Part shown: positions 45,540 through 54,459 of the stretch, in pieces
Position numbering within the stretch: position 1 is the stretch's first letter
Layout: every line of letters starts with the position of its first letter
Assembly: GCF_001279775.1 (NCBI RefSeq)
Contig: NZ_LGDG01000237.1
Location: 1-64,000, forward strand
Source of the DNA: Streptomyces sp. MMG1533
GTDB lineage: Bacteria; Actinomycetota; Actinomycetes; Streptomycetales; Streptomycetaceae
Direction: 5' to 3'
DNA length: 64,000 bases
Made by a program: the position numbers and the translations under genes
Notes under the pieces: generated by a model
What the model was told of the DNA's origin: nothing
The model's input: the letters and a program-made list of their open reading frames with translations, nothing else
Databases searched by the model: none

Positions 45540-46515
45540 CGAACCCCTCCCCCGTCAGCGCCACGAACGCGTCCTCCAGCGAGGCCCGTTCGACGCCGAA
45601 GCCGCGGACGCGGACACCCGCCGTCACCAACGCGGCGTTCACGTCCGCCAGGTCGCGGTCCGGCGGAGGCTCGGCGCTCACCCGGTCGTCGGCGATGACC
45701 ACGTCGGCAGCGCCCTGCTCCTTCAGTACCCGGGCCGCGTCCGCCGGGTCCGGAGTCGTCACGACCAGCCGGCCGCGCGTGCCCGCCGCCAGGTCGGCCA
45801 CCGGGCCCTGGGTGATCAGGCGGCCCTGGGCCATCACCGCCGCGTGCGTGCAGACCTGCTCGATCTCGTCGAGGAGGTGGGAGGAGAGGAAGACGGTCGT
45901 GCCGTCCGAGGCCAGCTCCCGGATCAGGGAACGGATCTCGCGCATGCCCTGCGGGTCGAGCCCGTTGGTCGGTTCGTCGAGGACGAGCAGTCTGCGCGGC
46001 TGGAGCAGCGCGGCGGCGAGGCCGAGCCGCTGCTTCATGCCGAGCGAGTACGCCTTCGCCTTCTTGCCCGCGGCCGCCGCGAGGCCGACCCGGTCCAGCG
46101 CCGCCGCGACGCGGGTGCGCCGGGTACGCGGGTCGGCGGTCGGGTCGGCGGCGTCGTAGCGCAGCAGGTTGTCGCGGCCGGAGAGGAAGCCGTACAGGGC
46201 GGGGCCCTCGATGAGCGCGCCCACGTGCGGGAGCACCGCGCGCGCCGAGCGCGGCATGGGCCGGCCCAGGACCCGGGCCGATCCCGACGTGGCCTCGATG
46301 AGGCCCATCAGCATGCGGATCGTGGTGGTCTTGCCCGAGCCGTTCGGACCGAGGAAGCCGAAGACGCTGCCCGCCGGGACGGTCAGGTCGAGACCGTCGA
46401 CGGCGAGCTGCCCGCCGCGGTAGCGCTTGGTGAGCGCGCGGGTGTGGATGACGCTGTCCTCCACACCCTGCGGATCCGGCTCGGACTCCGGTTCCGTGGC
46501 GGACGGTTCGCCCAT
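45526..46515 (-). CDS. ABC transporter ATP-binding protein
   Basis: 329 aa from ATG 46515 (GAGGG six bases upstream); a GTG at 46539 is possible. Walker A GPNGSGKTT, signature YSLGMKQRLG, Walker B LLVLDEPTNGLDP and switch His in SSHLLDEI. The long C-terminal part (VVTTPDPADAARVLKEQG...) is the regulatory ferredoxin-like domain of DrrA/ABC-2 exporters. Pairs with the permease that follows. Confidence 0.95.
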   Translation of the reverse strand: MGEPSATEPESEPDPQGVEDSVIHTRALTKRYRGGQLAVDGLDLTVPAGSVFGFLGPNGSGKTTTIRMLMGLIEATSGSARVLGRPMPRSARAVLPHVGALIEGPALYGFLSGRDNLLRYDAADPTADPRTRRTRVAAALDRVGLAAAAGKKAKAYSLGMKQRLGLAAALLQPRRLLVLDEPTNGLDPQGMREIRSLIRELASDGTTVFLSSHLLDEIEQVCTHAAVMAQGRLITQGPVADLAAGTRGRLVVTTPDPADAARVLKEQGAADVVIADDRVSAEPPPDRDLADVNAALVTAGVRVRGFGVERASLEDAFVALTGEGFDVAG

Positions 46516-46548
46516 CGGCTCCCTCGATTCCTCGTGCACGTACGGTAC

Positions 46549-47772
46549 TTACTTCGCCGCGTTGGCCGCCTTCACCAGGGCGTCCTTGTTGACGGCCCCG
46601 ACGTAGACCTTGCCGTCGTCGGTGATCAGCGCGTTGACCAGGCGGGTCGAGAAGACCGTGCCGGAGCCGAACTTGCCGGTCACCTTGTCGCCGAGCGAGC
46701 CGAGGAAGCCGCCGAGGTCGCCGCCGACGTCGGAGCCGGTGGGCACGCCCTCGCCGCCGGTGTCGAAGGTGGCGACGGAGTTCCAGCCCTCGCCGATGAC
46801 CTCGAGGCCGTCGAGGCCCTTGCCGAGGTCCTCCTCGGACTTCCGGCTCGCCGCCCCGTCGTGCGCGCCGTGCGCGTCGTCCTCGATGGCATCGCCCTCG
46901 GTGACCTTCGCGCCCTTGGGCGGCGTGAAGTCGAAGGTGGACGCGGCCGGTGCGGCGAAGCTGACCTGGGTGAAGCCGGCGTCGATCACGGCGGCGCCAC
47001 CACTGGACGGGGTCAGCGTGAACTTCAGCGGCAGCCCGGTCTTCGAGTCGACGGCCACGGTGATCTGGCCGACCGTGGACCCGGAATCCTTGGGCTTGAC
47101 GACGAGCCGGTAGGCGTCGCGGCCCGCGACCTGCGCGGTGCCTTCGACGGTCACGGACGTGGTGTCGTCTACCGCCTTCAGGGCCTCCTCGGTGAGGTCC
47201 TTGGGCGTGGCCGGGACGTCCTGCTCCTTCTCGGCCGCCGCGCTGTCGGAGGCGGTGGCGTGGTAGACCTCGTTGGACTTGCTGTCGTACCCCCAGACGT
47301 CCTTGCCGTCGTGGATCACGCTGTACTCGGAGCCGCTCTCCAGCAGCGACAGCTTCTGCCGGTCCGGGCCGTCGGCCGCGACCCGCAGGGTGTGCGTGCC
47401 GGACGCGAGCTCGGTGAGCTTGGCGGACGGGTCGGCGGAGGAACCTTGGCCGTTGCCCGAATCCATGGCGCCCGAGGTCAGGCTGCTCTCCAGACCGCCG
47501 AGGTCCGGCAGTCCGAGATCCGTGCTGATCTTCACCGTGCCGGACAGCTGCTGTACGTCCGACGCGGCGATCTTCTCGATGAGTTCCTGTGCACTGATCT
47601 TCGGCAGGTCGGGGTCGCCGGAGTCGGCGAGCGCGGGGACGAGCCCGATGGTCGCCGCCGCCACCCCCACCACCGCGACCGGGACGACGTACCGTGCGGC
47701 CTTGCGCCGCCCCGCGTGCCGGTCGTCGGCCTCCGCGGCGGTCGTGCTGTCGTCGGTTTCGAACGGTGCCAT
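46549..47772 (-). CDS. LolA-like secreted/anchored lipoprotein-carrier-fold protein
   Basis: 407 aa. One N-terminal helix (RYVVPVAVVGVAAATIGLVPALA) anchors or exports it. The rest reads as a LolA/LppX-like half-barrel: AQELIEKIAASDVQQLSGTVKISTDLGLPDL, GTHTLRVAADGPDRQKLSLLESGSEYSVIHDGKDVWGYDSKSNEVYH and GRDAYRLVVKPKDSGSTVGQITVAVDSKTGLPLKFT. A C-terminal domain follows. First gene of an operon with the ABC ATPase and permease (34 bases apart), which suggests a lipid-trafficking or envelope-sensing unit. Confidence 0.85.
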   Translation of the reverse strand: MAPFETDDSTTAAEADDRHAGRRKAARYVVPVAVVGVAAATIGLVPALADSGDPDLPKISAQELIEKIAASDVQQLSGTVKISTDLGLPDLGGLESSLTSGAMDSGNGQGSSADPSAKLTELASGTHTLRVAADGPDRQKLSLLESGSEYSVIHDGKDVWGYDSKSNEVYHATASDSAAAEKEQDVPATPKDLTEEALKAVDDTTSVTVEGTAQVAGRDAYRLVVKPKDSGSTVGQITVAVDSKTGLPLKFTLTPSSGGAAVIDAGFTQVSFAAPAASTFDFTPPKGAKVTEGDAIEDDAHGAHDGAASRKSEEDLGKGLDGLEVIGEGWNSVATFDTGGEGVPTGSDVGGDLGGFLGSLGDKVTGKFGSGTVFSTRLVNALITDDGKVYVGAVNKDALVKAANAAK

Positions 47773-47956
47773 GTGTGCCTTACCTCCGTCGTCGGCGGCG
47801 GCTGTTCCAACTCCCGTATGTCCACCCCGTAGCCGCCATTCTCACCCGAATCGGTGAGGAGTGGTGTTTTCCGTGGTTCCCATCTGACCAAATCGGCCAG
47901 GAGGATTCGTCAACCCGCGGGCTCAACTCCGCGTACACCTGGGGTATGACACACGG

Positions 47957-48004
47957 AGGCGGTGCCTCCCCCGACCCGTAGGGGTTCGGGTGGAGACACC
48001 GCCT
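47957..48004 (-). terminator. terminator after the CHRD-domain gene
   Basis: A 48-base imperfect inverted repeat (AGGCGGTGCCTCCCCCGACC pairing with the GGTTCGGGTGGAGACACCGCCT side) lies 15 bases past the stop codon on the minus strand. Confidence 0.8.
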
Positions 48005-48019
48005 TCCGGGGGCAATGGC

Positions 48020-49024
48020 TCAGCCGCGGAGGAACACGTAGTCCGCCTGGTACGGCACGCCGACGATCGTGCCCGGCGTGCAGGATCCGGCCGGGGCGAC
48101 GCCGCCGACAGTGTTGAGCCGCAGGATCTCCGTGGTGTCGGCGAGCAGGCCGTGGTGCTTGCCGGACCGGGTGGCCTTGAGGTCCAGCTCGGGGATGTTG
48201 CCGTCCCCGTTCGGGGTCCTGGAGATGACCGCCCCCGTGACCGCGCTGCGGTCGGGCGCGATCCACTGCGGCGTGCCCGAGTTGGGCTTCACGAAGGAGT
48301 GCGCGATGCCGGCGCCGAGCACCGCGCTGACGTCCCGCTGGGCGAAGGCGTACCCGCCGCCCTCGGCCGGCTTGCACTCGTAGATCTGCTTGCCCTTGAG
48401 GACGGACGCCTGGAAGTTGTGGAGGGCGTCGCGGAAGTCGAAGGCGGCGACGGTGACCTTGTGGAGCTGGCCACGGACGGCTCCGCCCGGGAACTCGGCG
48501 GTGTGCAGGTTGGCGTAGAAGGAGTCGGGGTCGGTCTTCAGGGCGTCGAGCAGCGCCGCGTCCTTGACCTTGACGGTTCCGGTGACGGTACGGCCCTTGC
48601 CGTTGCTGTCGAGCAGTTCGGTGAAGTCCACCTTGATGCCGCCGTTGGTGCCCTTGGCGCCCTGGTGGATGTGGAGGGCGGTCGGCTCGCCGGTGCCGCG
48701 CCACTTGACGGCGACGGAGACCTTGTCGCCACTGACCTTGACGAACTGGAGCGCGGCGCCGTCCTTGTCGCCGACGGCGGGACCGCCGTCGACCGGCACC
48801 TCGTTGGCGCCCCGGAGGCTCGCGGCGAGGACGGTGCCGCCGGTGCTTCCGCTCTGGCTCACGATCTCCTGCCCGCTTCCGGAGTGGCCCGTGTGGTCGG
48901 CACGGTCGCCTCCGGCGGCGAAGGCGGGAATCACCGTGGCGGCGACACCACCGGCGGCGGCCACCGCGACGGCGGTGACGAGCAGGCTCTTACGACGCAC
49001 TGAGAAGGTCGCGTTCATGCCCAT
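48020..49024 (-). CDS. secreted CHRD domain and DUF3455-like domain protein
   Basis: 334 aa from ATG 49024, eight bases after a GGAG site; ATG 49018 is an alternative. A signal peptide (RRKSLLVTAVAVAAAGGVAATVIPAFA) is followed by a CHRD domain at about 65-190 (VLAASLRGANEVPVDGGPAVGDKDGAAL, ALHIHQGAKGTNGG, FYANLHTAEFPGGAVRGQL). The C-terminal ~140 residues match DUF3455 as I recall it (YECKPAEGGGYAFAQRDVSAVL, PQWIAPDRSAVTGAVISRTPNGDGNIPELDLKA). CHRD domains occur in secreted and bone-morphogenetic antagonists; no role is known in bacteria. Confidence 0.88.
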   Translation of the reverse strand: MGMNATFSVRRKSLLVTAVAVAAAGGVAATVIPAFAAGGDRADHTGHSGSGQEIVSQSGSTGGTVLAASLRGANEVPVDGGPAVGDKDGAALQFVKVSGDKVSVAVKWRGTGEPTALHIHQGAKGTNGGIKVDFTELLDSNGKGRTVTGTVKVKDAALLDALKTDPDSFYANLHTAEFPGGAVRGQLHKVTVAAFDFRDALHNFQASVLKGKQIYECKPAEGGGYAFAQRDVSAVLGAGIAHSFVKPNSGTPQWIAPDRSAVTGAVISRTPNGDGNIPELDLKATRSGKHHGLLADTTEILRLNTVGGVAPAGSCTPGTIVGVPYQADYVFLRG

Positions 49025-49172
49025 GATGTTGTTTTCTCCCCGTAGAGGAGCTGACACCCCCTGCGTCAGCTTCCGGGCTTGAATACGGGGTCGATCTTAG
49101 TTTGGACTCAGTCCAGGGATGTGACGTGCGTCACGCACACTTTCGGGTCTGCGCGAGCGCACTGGGGCGCAC

Positions 49173-49199
49173 GGCCCTGGGGGGCCGCCCCCCAGGGCC
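49173..49199 (-). terminator. terminator after the polyprenyl synthase gene
   Basis: GGCCCTGGGGGG and CCCCCCAGGGCC form a perfect 12-bp stem with a 3-base loop, ten bases downstream of the stop codon on the minus strand. Confidence 0.85.
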
Positions 49200-49208
49200 G
49201 GGGCGGCA

Positions 49209-50219
49209 TCAGCCCGCCCGGTGCACCACCGCGTCGCACAGCTCCATCAGCGCGGCCCTGGCGTCGCACTCCCGCAGGGGAGCCAATGCCGCCCGCGCGT
49301 CCTCCGCGTACCGCACCGTGTCCCGTCGCGCCTGCTCCAGTGCGGGATGCGCCCGCAGCCCCTTCAGCGCCTCCGCGTGGCGGGCGTCGTCGGTCAGGTC
49401 GGAGTCCAGGAGTTCGCACAGCGCGATGTCCTCGGCCAGCCCCAGCCGTTCCGCCCGCTCGCGCAGCCGCAGTACCGGAAGGGTCGGGATGCCCTCGCGC
49501 AGATCCGTCCCCGGGGTCTTCCCCGACTCGTGGGAGTCGGAGGCGATGTCCAGGACGTCGTCCGCGAGCTGGAAGGCGACGCCGAGGCGCTCGCCGTACT
49601 GGGTCAGCACGTCGACGACCGTCTCGTCGGCGCCCGACATCATCGCCCCGAAGCGGCACGCCACCGCCACCAGCGATCCCGTCTTGCCGCCGAGGACGTC
49701 GAGGTAGTGCTCGACCGGGTCACGGCCGTCCGTCGGGCCGGCGGTCTCCAGGATCTGACCGGTCACCAGCCGCTCGAACGCCTCCGACTGGACCCGGACC
49801 GCCTCGGGGCCGAGGTCGGCCAGGATGTGCGAGGCGCGCGCGAACAGGAAGTCACCGGTGAGGACCGCGACCGAGTTGCCCCAGCGGGCGTTCGCGCTGG
49901 CGACCCCGCGCCGCACCTCGGCCTCGTCCATCACGTCGTCGTGGTACAGCGTCGCCAGATGCGTCAGCTCCACCACCACCGCCGAGGGCACGATCCCCGG
50001 CGCATAAGGGTCCCCGAACTGGGCAGCAAGCATCACAAGCAGCGGCCGGAACCGCTTTCCACCCGCCCGCACCAGATGCTGGGCGGCCTCCGTGATGAAG
50101 GGGACCTCACTCTTGGTGGCTTCGAGCAGTCCCTCCTCGACAGCCGCCAATCCGGCCTGGACATCGGCTTCCAGAGCCTGGTCCCGCACGCTCAGCCCGA
50201 ACGGCCCGACGACGGTCAC
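49209..50219 (-). CDS. long-chain polyprenyl diphosphate synthase
   Basis: 336 aa. First Asp-rich motif DDVMD at 94-98, second in QLADDVLDIASD, and GGKRFRPLLV plus GKTPGTDLREGIPTLPVL in the usual places. The residue five before the first motif is Ala89, the small residue expected in enzymes making long products, so it probably makes the C40-C50 menaquinone side chain. It condenses isopentenyl diphosphate onto an allylic primer. In Streptomyces this gene is usually close to the main nuo operon, consistent with respiratory quinone supply. Confidence 0.93.
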   Translation of the reverse strand: MTVVGPFGLSVRDQALEADVQAGLAAVEEGLLEATKSEVPFITEAAQHLVRAGGKRFRPLLVMLAAQFGDPYAPGIVPSAVVVELTHLATLYHDDVMDEAEVRRGVASANARWGNSVAVLTGDFLFARASHILADLGPEAVRVQSEAFERLVTGQILETAGPTDGRDPVEHYLDVLGGKTGSLVAVACRFGAMMSGADETVVDVLTQYGERLGVAFQLADDVLDIASDSHESGKTPGTDLREGIPTLPVLRLRERAERLGLAEDIALCELLDSDLTDDARHAEALKGLRAHPALEQARRDTVRYAEDARAALAPLRECDARAALMELCDAVVHRAG

Positions 50220-50425
50220 GAGGGATCTCCTGTCTGCTGTGTCTACTGGCGATTACACGGTTTGTCGATAGGTCGCTGCCATCACTCAAGTCAGCGTATC
50301 CGGTCACGTTTCGATCACCGATAGCGCCTGCCCGTCCAGGCCGGGCGGTATCGGATCACGACGGGTATGTTTTTGATCACTTGAAAAGAACGGATATCTA
50401 TCGACTTACATGGAAGTAGTGCAGT

Positions 50426-51949
50426 GTGTCCCGAACCACCGTCGCTACCGCGCCCGGAAGCCGGCCGCCTCCCGAGGACGACTCGGCCCTCTCCGGCCGG
50501 CCCAAGGGGCTGCTCACCCTCTCCGGTCTCGAGGTCTGGGAGCGCTTCTCGTTCCTCGGCATGCAGGCCATCCTCGTCCTCTGCCTCGCCGACACGGTCG
50601 CGCACGGCGGTCTGGGCATGTCGGCCGGAACCGCCGCCTCCGTATCCGCCGCCTACGGCACGCTCGGCTGCCTCGGCTACCTCGGCTCCGTAGCCGGCGG
50701 CCGGCTGGCCGACCGCATCCTCGGGTCGTACCGCGCGGTGCTGTGGGGCGGTGTCCTGATCGCCTGCGGCCACTGCTCCATGGCCGTCCCCACGGCCGCC
50801 ACGACCTGGCTGGGGGTGGGGCTGGGGCTCATCAGCACCGGTACCGGGCTCTTCAAGCCCAACGTGGCCACGATGGTCGGCAAGCTCTACACCACCGACG
50901 ACGACCGCCGCGACGCCGGTTTCGCCCTCCACTACACGGCGATCAGCACCGGTGCCTTCGCGGGCCCGCTGATCACCGGCCGGCTCGGCGAGCACCAGGG
51001 CCGGCACCAGGGCTTCTCGGCGGCGGCGATCGGCATGACGTTCGGTCTGATCCAGTACGTGATGGGCCGCCGTCACCTGGCCGGACGCAAGCACACGGCC
51101 GAATTCGCCCTCGCCCCGGACTCGATGCGCCGCGCGGTCCGGCTGCTCGTCGCGGGGATCGCCGCCACCGCGGTGACCGCGACGGGCTTCGCCGCCGCGG
51201 GCCGGCTCACCATGGACCGCTTCGTCGACCTGCTTACCCTCGTCTCGGTGACCGCCCCGGCCGTCTGCTTCGCGGTGATGTTCACGAGCCCCCGCATGAC
51301 CGCCGGGGAACGCGGCCGACTGCGGCCGTACCTCGTCCTCTTCCTGGCCTCGACCGCCTTCAACTTCATCCTCTTCCAGGCGTACTCGACGATGATGCAG
51401 CCGGCCGCGTCGAACGCCGAGACGGCCCTTCTCGGCTTCGGCTTCGCCGCCGTCTGGTACGCCTCCGCGCTCGGCGCCTTCGAGGTCGGTCTCGCGCTCG
51501 TGGTCGCCGCGCTCCGGGTCCGGACGGGCCGCGGCCGGCCGCACGCCTCCGACAAGATCGCGATCGGGGTCGTCCTCGGCGGTCTGTCGTTCCTGCTGAT
51601 GCTCCTGCCGACGTCCGGGCACGCCTTGGACGACCACCTGATGTCCGCCTGGTGGATCGTCGGCTCCTACCTCCTGCTCGGCCTCGGCGGCATCCTGCTG
51701 GAGACCTCCGGCAGGTCGGCCACCACCAAGCGCGCCCCGGCCGCCTTCTCCAGCCAGACCATGTCCCTCCGGTTCCTGTCCCTCCGGTTCCTGTCCCTCG
51801 CCCTGGCCGACGGCGTCCAGGCCCGGACGGTGAAGCTCTACGACGCCGTCTCCAGGCCCGCCCACTTCGGCGTCAACGGCGCGATCGCGGGGCCGGCGGT
51901 CATGGCCGCGGCGCCGTGGCTGCGGCGCACCATGCACCCGGTCCACTGA
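50426..51949 (+). CDS. POT/PTR family proton-coupled oligopeptide transporter
   Basis: 507 aa, GTG start. The ExxERFxYY motif appears as LEVWERFSFLGM, with the tyrosines replaced; GGRLADRILGSYRAVLWGGVLIACGHCSM and GLFKPNVATMVGKLY are POT signatures. About 12-14 helices. A 15-bp tandem duplication (51764-51793) gives SLRFLSLRFLSL in a late helix region. By family it imports di- and tripeptides; the non-standard ExxERF region could alter proton coupling. Eighteen bases separate it from the CocE-type hydrolase downstream, so they probably form an operon. Confidence 0.9.
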   Translation: MSRTTVATAPGSRPPPEDDSALSGRPKGLLTLSGLEVWERFSFLGMQAILVLCLADTVAHGGLGMSAGTAASVSAAYGTLGCLGYLGSVAGGRLADRILGSYRAVLWGGVLIACGHCSMAVPTAATTWLGVGLGLISTGTGLFKPNVATMVGKLYTTDDDRRDAGFALHYTAISTGAFAGPLITGRLGEHQGRHQGFSAAAIGMTFGLIQYVMGRRHLAGRKHTAEFALAPDSMRRAVRLLVAGIAATAVTATGFAAAGRLTMDRFVDLLTLVSVTAPAVCFAVMFTSPRMTAGERGRLRPYLVLFLASTAFNFILFQAYSTMMQPAASNAETALLGFGFAAVWYASALGAFEVGLALVVAALRVRTGRGRPHASDKIAIGVVLGGLSFLLMLLPTSGHALDDHLMSAWWIVGSYLLLGLGGILLETSGRSATTKRAPAAFSSQTMSLRFLSLRFLSLALADGVQARTVKLYDAVSRPAHFGVNGAIAGPAVMAAAPWLRRTMHPVH

Positions 51950-51967
51950 ACTCACGGGGTCACGCTC

Positions 51968-54010
51968 ATGCACATCCGTACGTCCTTCCCCTACGAGACG
52001 ACCCACGAGGACATCCGCATCCCGCTCCCGGACGGGACCCTCCTCTACGCGCGCGTGTGGCGTCCCCTGACGGACGAACCAGTACCCGCGATCCTCGAAT
52101 ACCTGCCGTACCGCCTGACCGACTGGACCGCGCCCCGCGACTGGCAACGCCATCCCTGGTACGCGGGCCACGGTTACGCCTCCGTACGAGTGGACGTGCG
52201 CGGACACGGCAACAGCGAGGGCATCCCGGGCGACGAGTACTCGGCGACGGAGCTGGCCGACGGGGTCGCGGTGGTCGACTGGCTGGCGGCCCAGCCCTGG
52301 TGCGACGGCAAGGTCGGCATGTTCGGCATCTCCTGGGGCGGCTTCAACTCCCTCCAGATCGCGGCCCTCGCACCCGAGCCGCTCAAGGCGGTCGTCACCG
52401 TCTGCTCCACCGACGACCGCTATGACAACGACGTGCACTACATGGGAGGTTCCGTCCTGGCGGTGGACATGCACGCCTGGGCGGCCACCATGCTCGCGTT
52501 CGTGTCCCGCCCGCCGGACCCGCGGTACGTCGGCGACGCCTGGCGGGACATGTGGCTCAAGCGCCTGGAGGAGGTCACCCCCTTCATCCACACCTGGCTC
52601 GACCACCAGACCCGCGACCACTACTGGCGCCAGGGCAGCGTCTGCGAGGACTACGGCGCGATCGACGCCGCCGTCCTCGCGGTGGGCGGCTGGCACGACC
52701 CGTACCGCGACACGGTGCTCCGTCTCGTCGAACACCTGCCCGCCGACCGCGTCCGCGGCCTGATCGGCCCCTGGTCCCACCAGTACCCCGACCGCGGTCT
52801 CCCGCCCGGCCCGGCGATCGGCTTCCTCCAGGAGACCCTGCGCTGGTGGGACCACTGGCTGAAGGGGAAGACCGCATCCGACAGCGCCTCCGGCGCGGGG
52901 GGCGCCATGTCCGAGCCCCTCCTGCGCGCCTACGTCAGCGACTCCCACCCCCCGGCCACGGTCTACGACAGCCTGCCCGGCCGCTGGGTCGGCGAGCCGG
53001 CCTGGCCCTCCCCCAACGTCACGCCGACCTTGCACGCCCTTCAGGGCGCCCCCTTCCTCGTCCGCTCGCCGCAGCACACGGGCGTCGACGCCGGCCGCTT
53101 CTTCCCCTTCGGCAACGACGCCGACCTGCCGCCGGACCAGCGGGAGGAGGACGCACGGTCGGTGTCCTTCGAGTTCGAAGTCGACGAGGAGACCTGGGTG
53201 TTGGGACGGCCGAAGGTGCGGCTCAGGCTGACCTCCGAGGTACCGCGCGGCCAGGTGATCGCCCGGGTGTGCGACGTGGCCCCGGACGGTTCCTCGACCC
53301 TGGTCACCCGGGGCGTGCTGAACCTGTCGGCGCGGCAGGGGCGGGACAAGGCCGTGCCGTGGGAGCCGGGCACCACGGAGGACGTCGAGTTCGAGCTGAA
53401 CGGCATCGGGCACGCCGTCCCGGCCGGCCACCGCATCCGGCTCGCCGTCTCCTCCGCGTACTGGCCGTGGATCTGGCCGCAGCCCGACTCGGCGGCGGGC
53501 TTCACGCTGGAGCCGGAGGGCAGCTTCCTCGAACTCCCGGTACGGACAAGGGAATCCGCATCCGGCATCGCTTTCGAGGAACCGGAGCAGTCCGAGCCCC
53601 TCGGCATGACCCACGGCGTAGCCGCTGACGGATGGAGCCCCGTCACGCTCGACGAGCCGCGCCCCGAGCGGCTGGTCGTACGCGATGTGGCCAAGGGCGA
53701 GTGGCGGCTGGAGGTGGACCCCCGCTACGGCGGCACGCGTGTGTACCCCGACGGTCTGGAGTTCACCGAGGACGCGCTGGAGACGTACACGATCAACGAG
53801 TCGGATCCCCTGTCGGCCCATGCCCGCTCGGACTGGACGGTCGGGCTGCACCGACCGGAGCTCGCCTGGCGGGCGACGGTCCGCACCCGGTCGGAGATCG
53901 GCTGTGACGGGACGGACTTTCTCACCTCCAACGAGGTGATCTGCACGGACGGCGACGAGGTGGTCTTCCACCGGACGTGGGAGAAGCGGATTCCACGGAC
54001 AGCCGGTTGA
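51968..54010 (+). CDS. CocE/NonD-type X-Pro dipeptidyl-peptidase family hydrolase
   Basis: 680 aa. Alpha/beta-hydrolase domain with nucleophile Ser122 in GISWGG, Asp in GGWHDPY and His in GPWSHQYPD. The C-terminal jelly-roll domain (VRLRLTSEVPRGQVIARVCDVAPDGSSTLVTRGVLNLSARQG, HRIRLAVSSAYWPWIWPQPDSA) is typical of S15/CocE enzymes. There is no signal peptide, so it acts in the cytoplasm. Placed after a peptide transporter, it may cleave imported Xaa-Pro peptides, though family members also hydrolyse esters and acylated antibiotics. Confidence 0.92.
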   Translation: MHIRTSFPYETTHEDIRIPLPDGTLLYARVWRPLTDEPVPAILEYLPYRLTDWTAPRDWQRHPWYAGHGYASVRVDVRGHGNSEGIPGDEYSATELADGVAVVDWLAAQPWCDGKVGMFGISWGGFNSLQIAALAPEPLKAVVTVCSTDDRYDNDVHYMGGSVLAVDMHAWAATMLAFVSRPPDPRYVGDAWRDMWLKRLEEVTPFIHTWLDHQTRDHYWRQGSVCEDYGAIDAAVLAVGGWHDPYRDTVLRLVEHLPADRVRGLIGPWSHQYPDRGLPPGPAIGFLQETLRWWDHWLKGKTASDSASGAGGAMSEPLLRAYVSDSHPPATVYDSLPGRWVGEPAWPSPNVTPTLHALQGAPFLVRSPQHTGVDAGRFFPFGNDADLPPDQREEDARSVSFEFEVDEETWVLGRPKVRLRLTSEVPRGQVIARVCDVAPDGSSTLVTRGVLNLSARQGRDKAVPWEPGTTEDVEFELNGIGHAVPAGHRIRLAVSSAYWPWIWPQPDSAAGFTLEPEGSFLELPVRTRESASGIAFEEPEQSEPLGMTHGVAADGWSPVTLDEPRPERLVVRDVAKGEWRLEVDPRYGGTRVYPDGLEFTEDALETYTINESDPLSAHARSDWTVGLHRPELAWRATVRTRSEIGCDGTDFLTSNEVICTDGDEVVFHRTWEKRIPRTAG

Positions 54011-54257
54011 CTATGAGTTGGGCCCATTGCCCGATTTACCACTCTTGCGCCTGCCCGTGACTTGAGTCACTCGCCGCGGCACCCGACCCCGCCGCCACAG
54101 GCCCACTTTCCCCCTTGCCTCATGCGCCAGTTGAGTCTTGGCAACAGCAAAGGATCAAGCGCCTCAAACGCCTCAGACCAAGGTCAACAGTGCCATGTGT
54201 GAATCCGCCACTTGTTTCGGACATGTGCTCTCGCATACGTTCCGGGCCTGTCGGGCG

Positions 54258-54443
54258 GACGCCTAATCCTGCCGCCGCCCAACGGACACCCATCGACCAA
54301 CACCGCACGGCAGGAGCGGGGGACCCAGGTAAGTCGCCGCACCGGAGATCACACCGGTACGGCTAGGGGTTGAGTCGTGCCGCCTCAGGGCGGCACGGCC
54401 GGGCATCTCCCGCCCGAACCCGACAGCTCACCTCGCAGGCGCC
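54258..54443 (+). promoter_or_regulatory. c-di-AMP riboswitch (ydaO-yuaA type)
   Basis: The 3' conserved block CCGAACCCGACAGCTCACCT followed by CGCAGGCG is the ydaO signature. CGCCT at 54260-54264 pairs with AGGCG at 54437-54441 to close P1, and the GCAGGAGCGGGGGACCC block with GGGGTTGAGTC lies between. It ends ~17 bases before the start codon of a cell-wall lytic gene, the commonest actinobacterial setting for this riboswitch. In that class c-di-AMP turns expression off. Confidence 0.88.
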
Positions 54444-54459
54444 GGAGAGGAACAGCGCC

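Noticed and set aside
50315..53971. 1218-aa minus-strand open frame
   Set aside because: Lies opposite the POT and CocE genes, both with full motif sets; composition is that of a GC-rich antisense frame.
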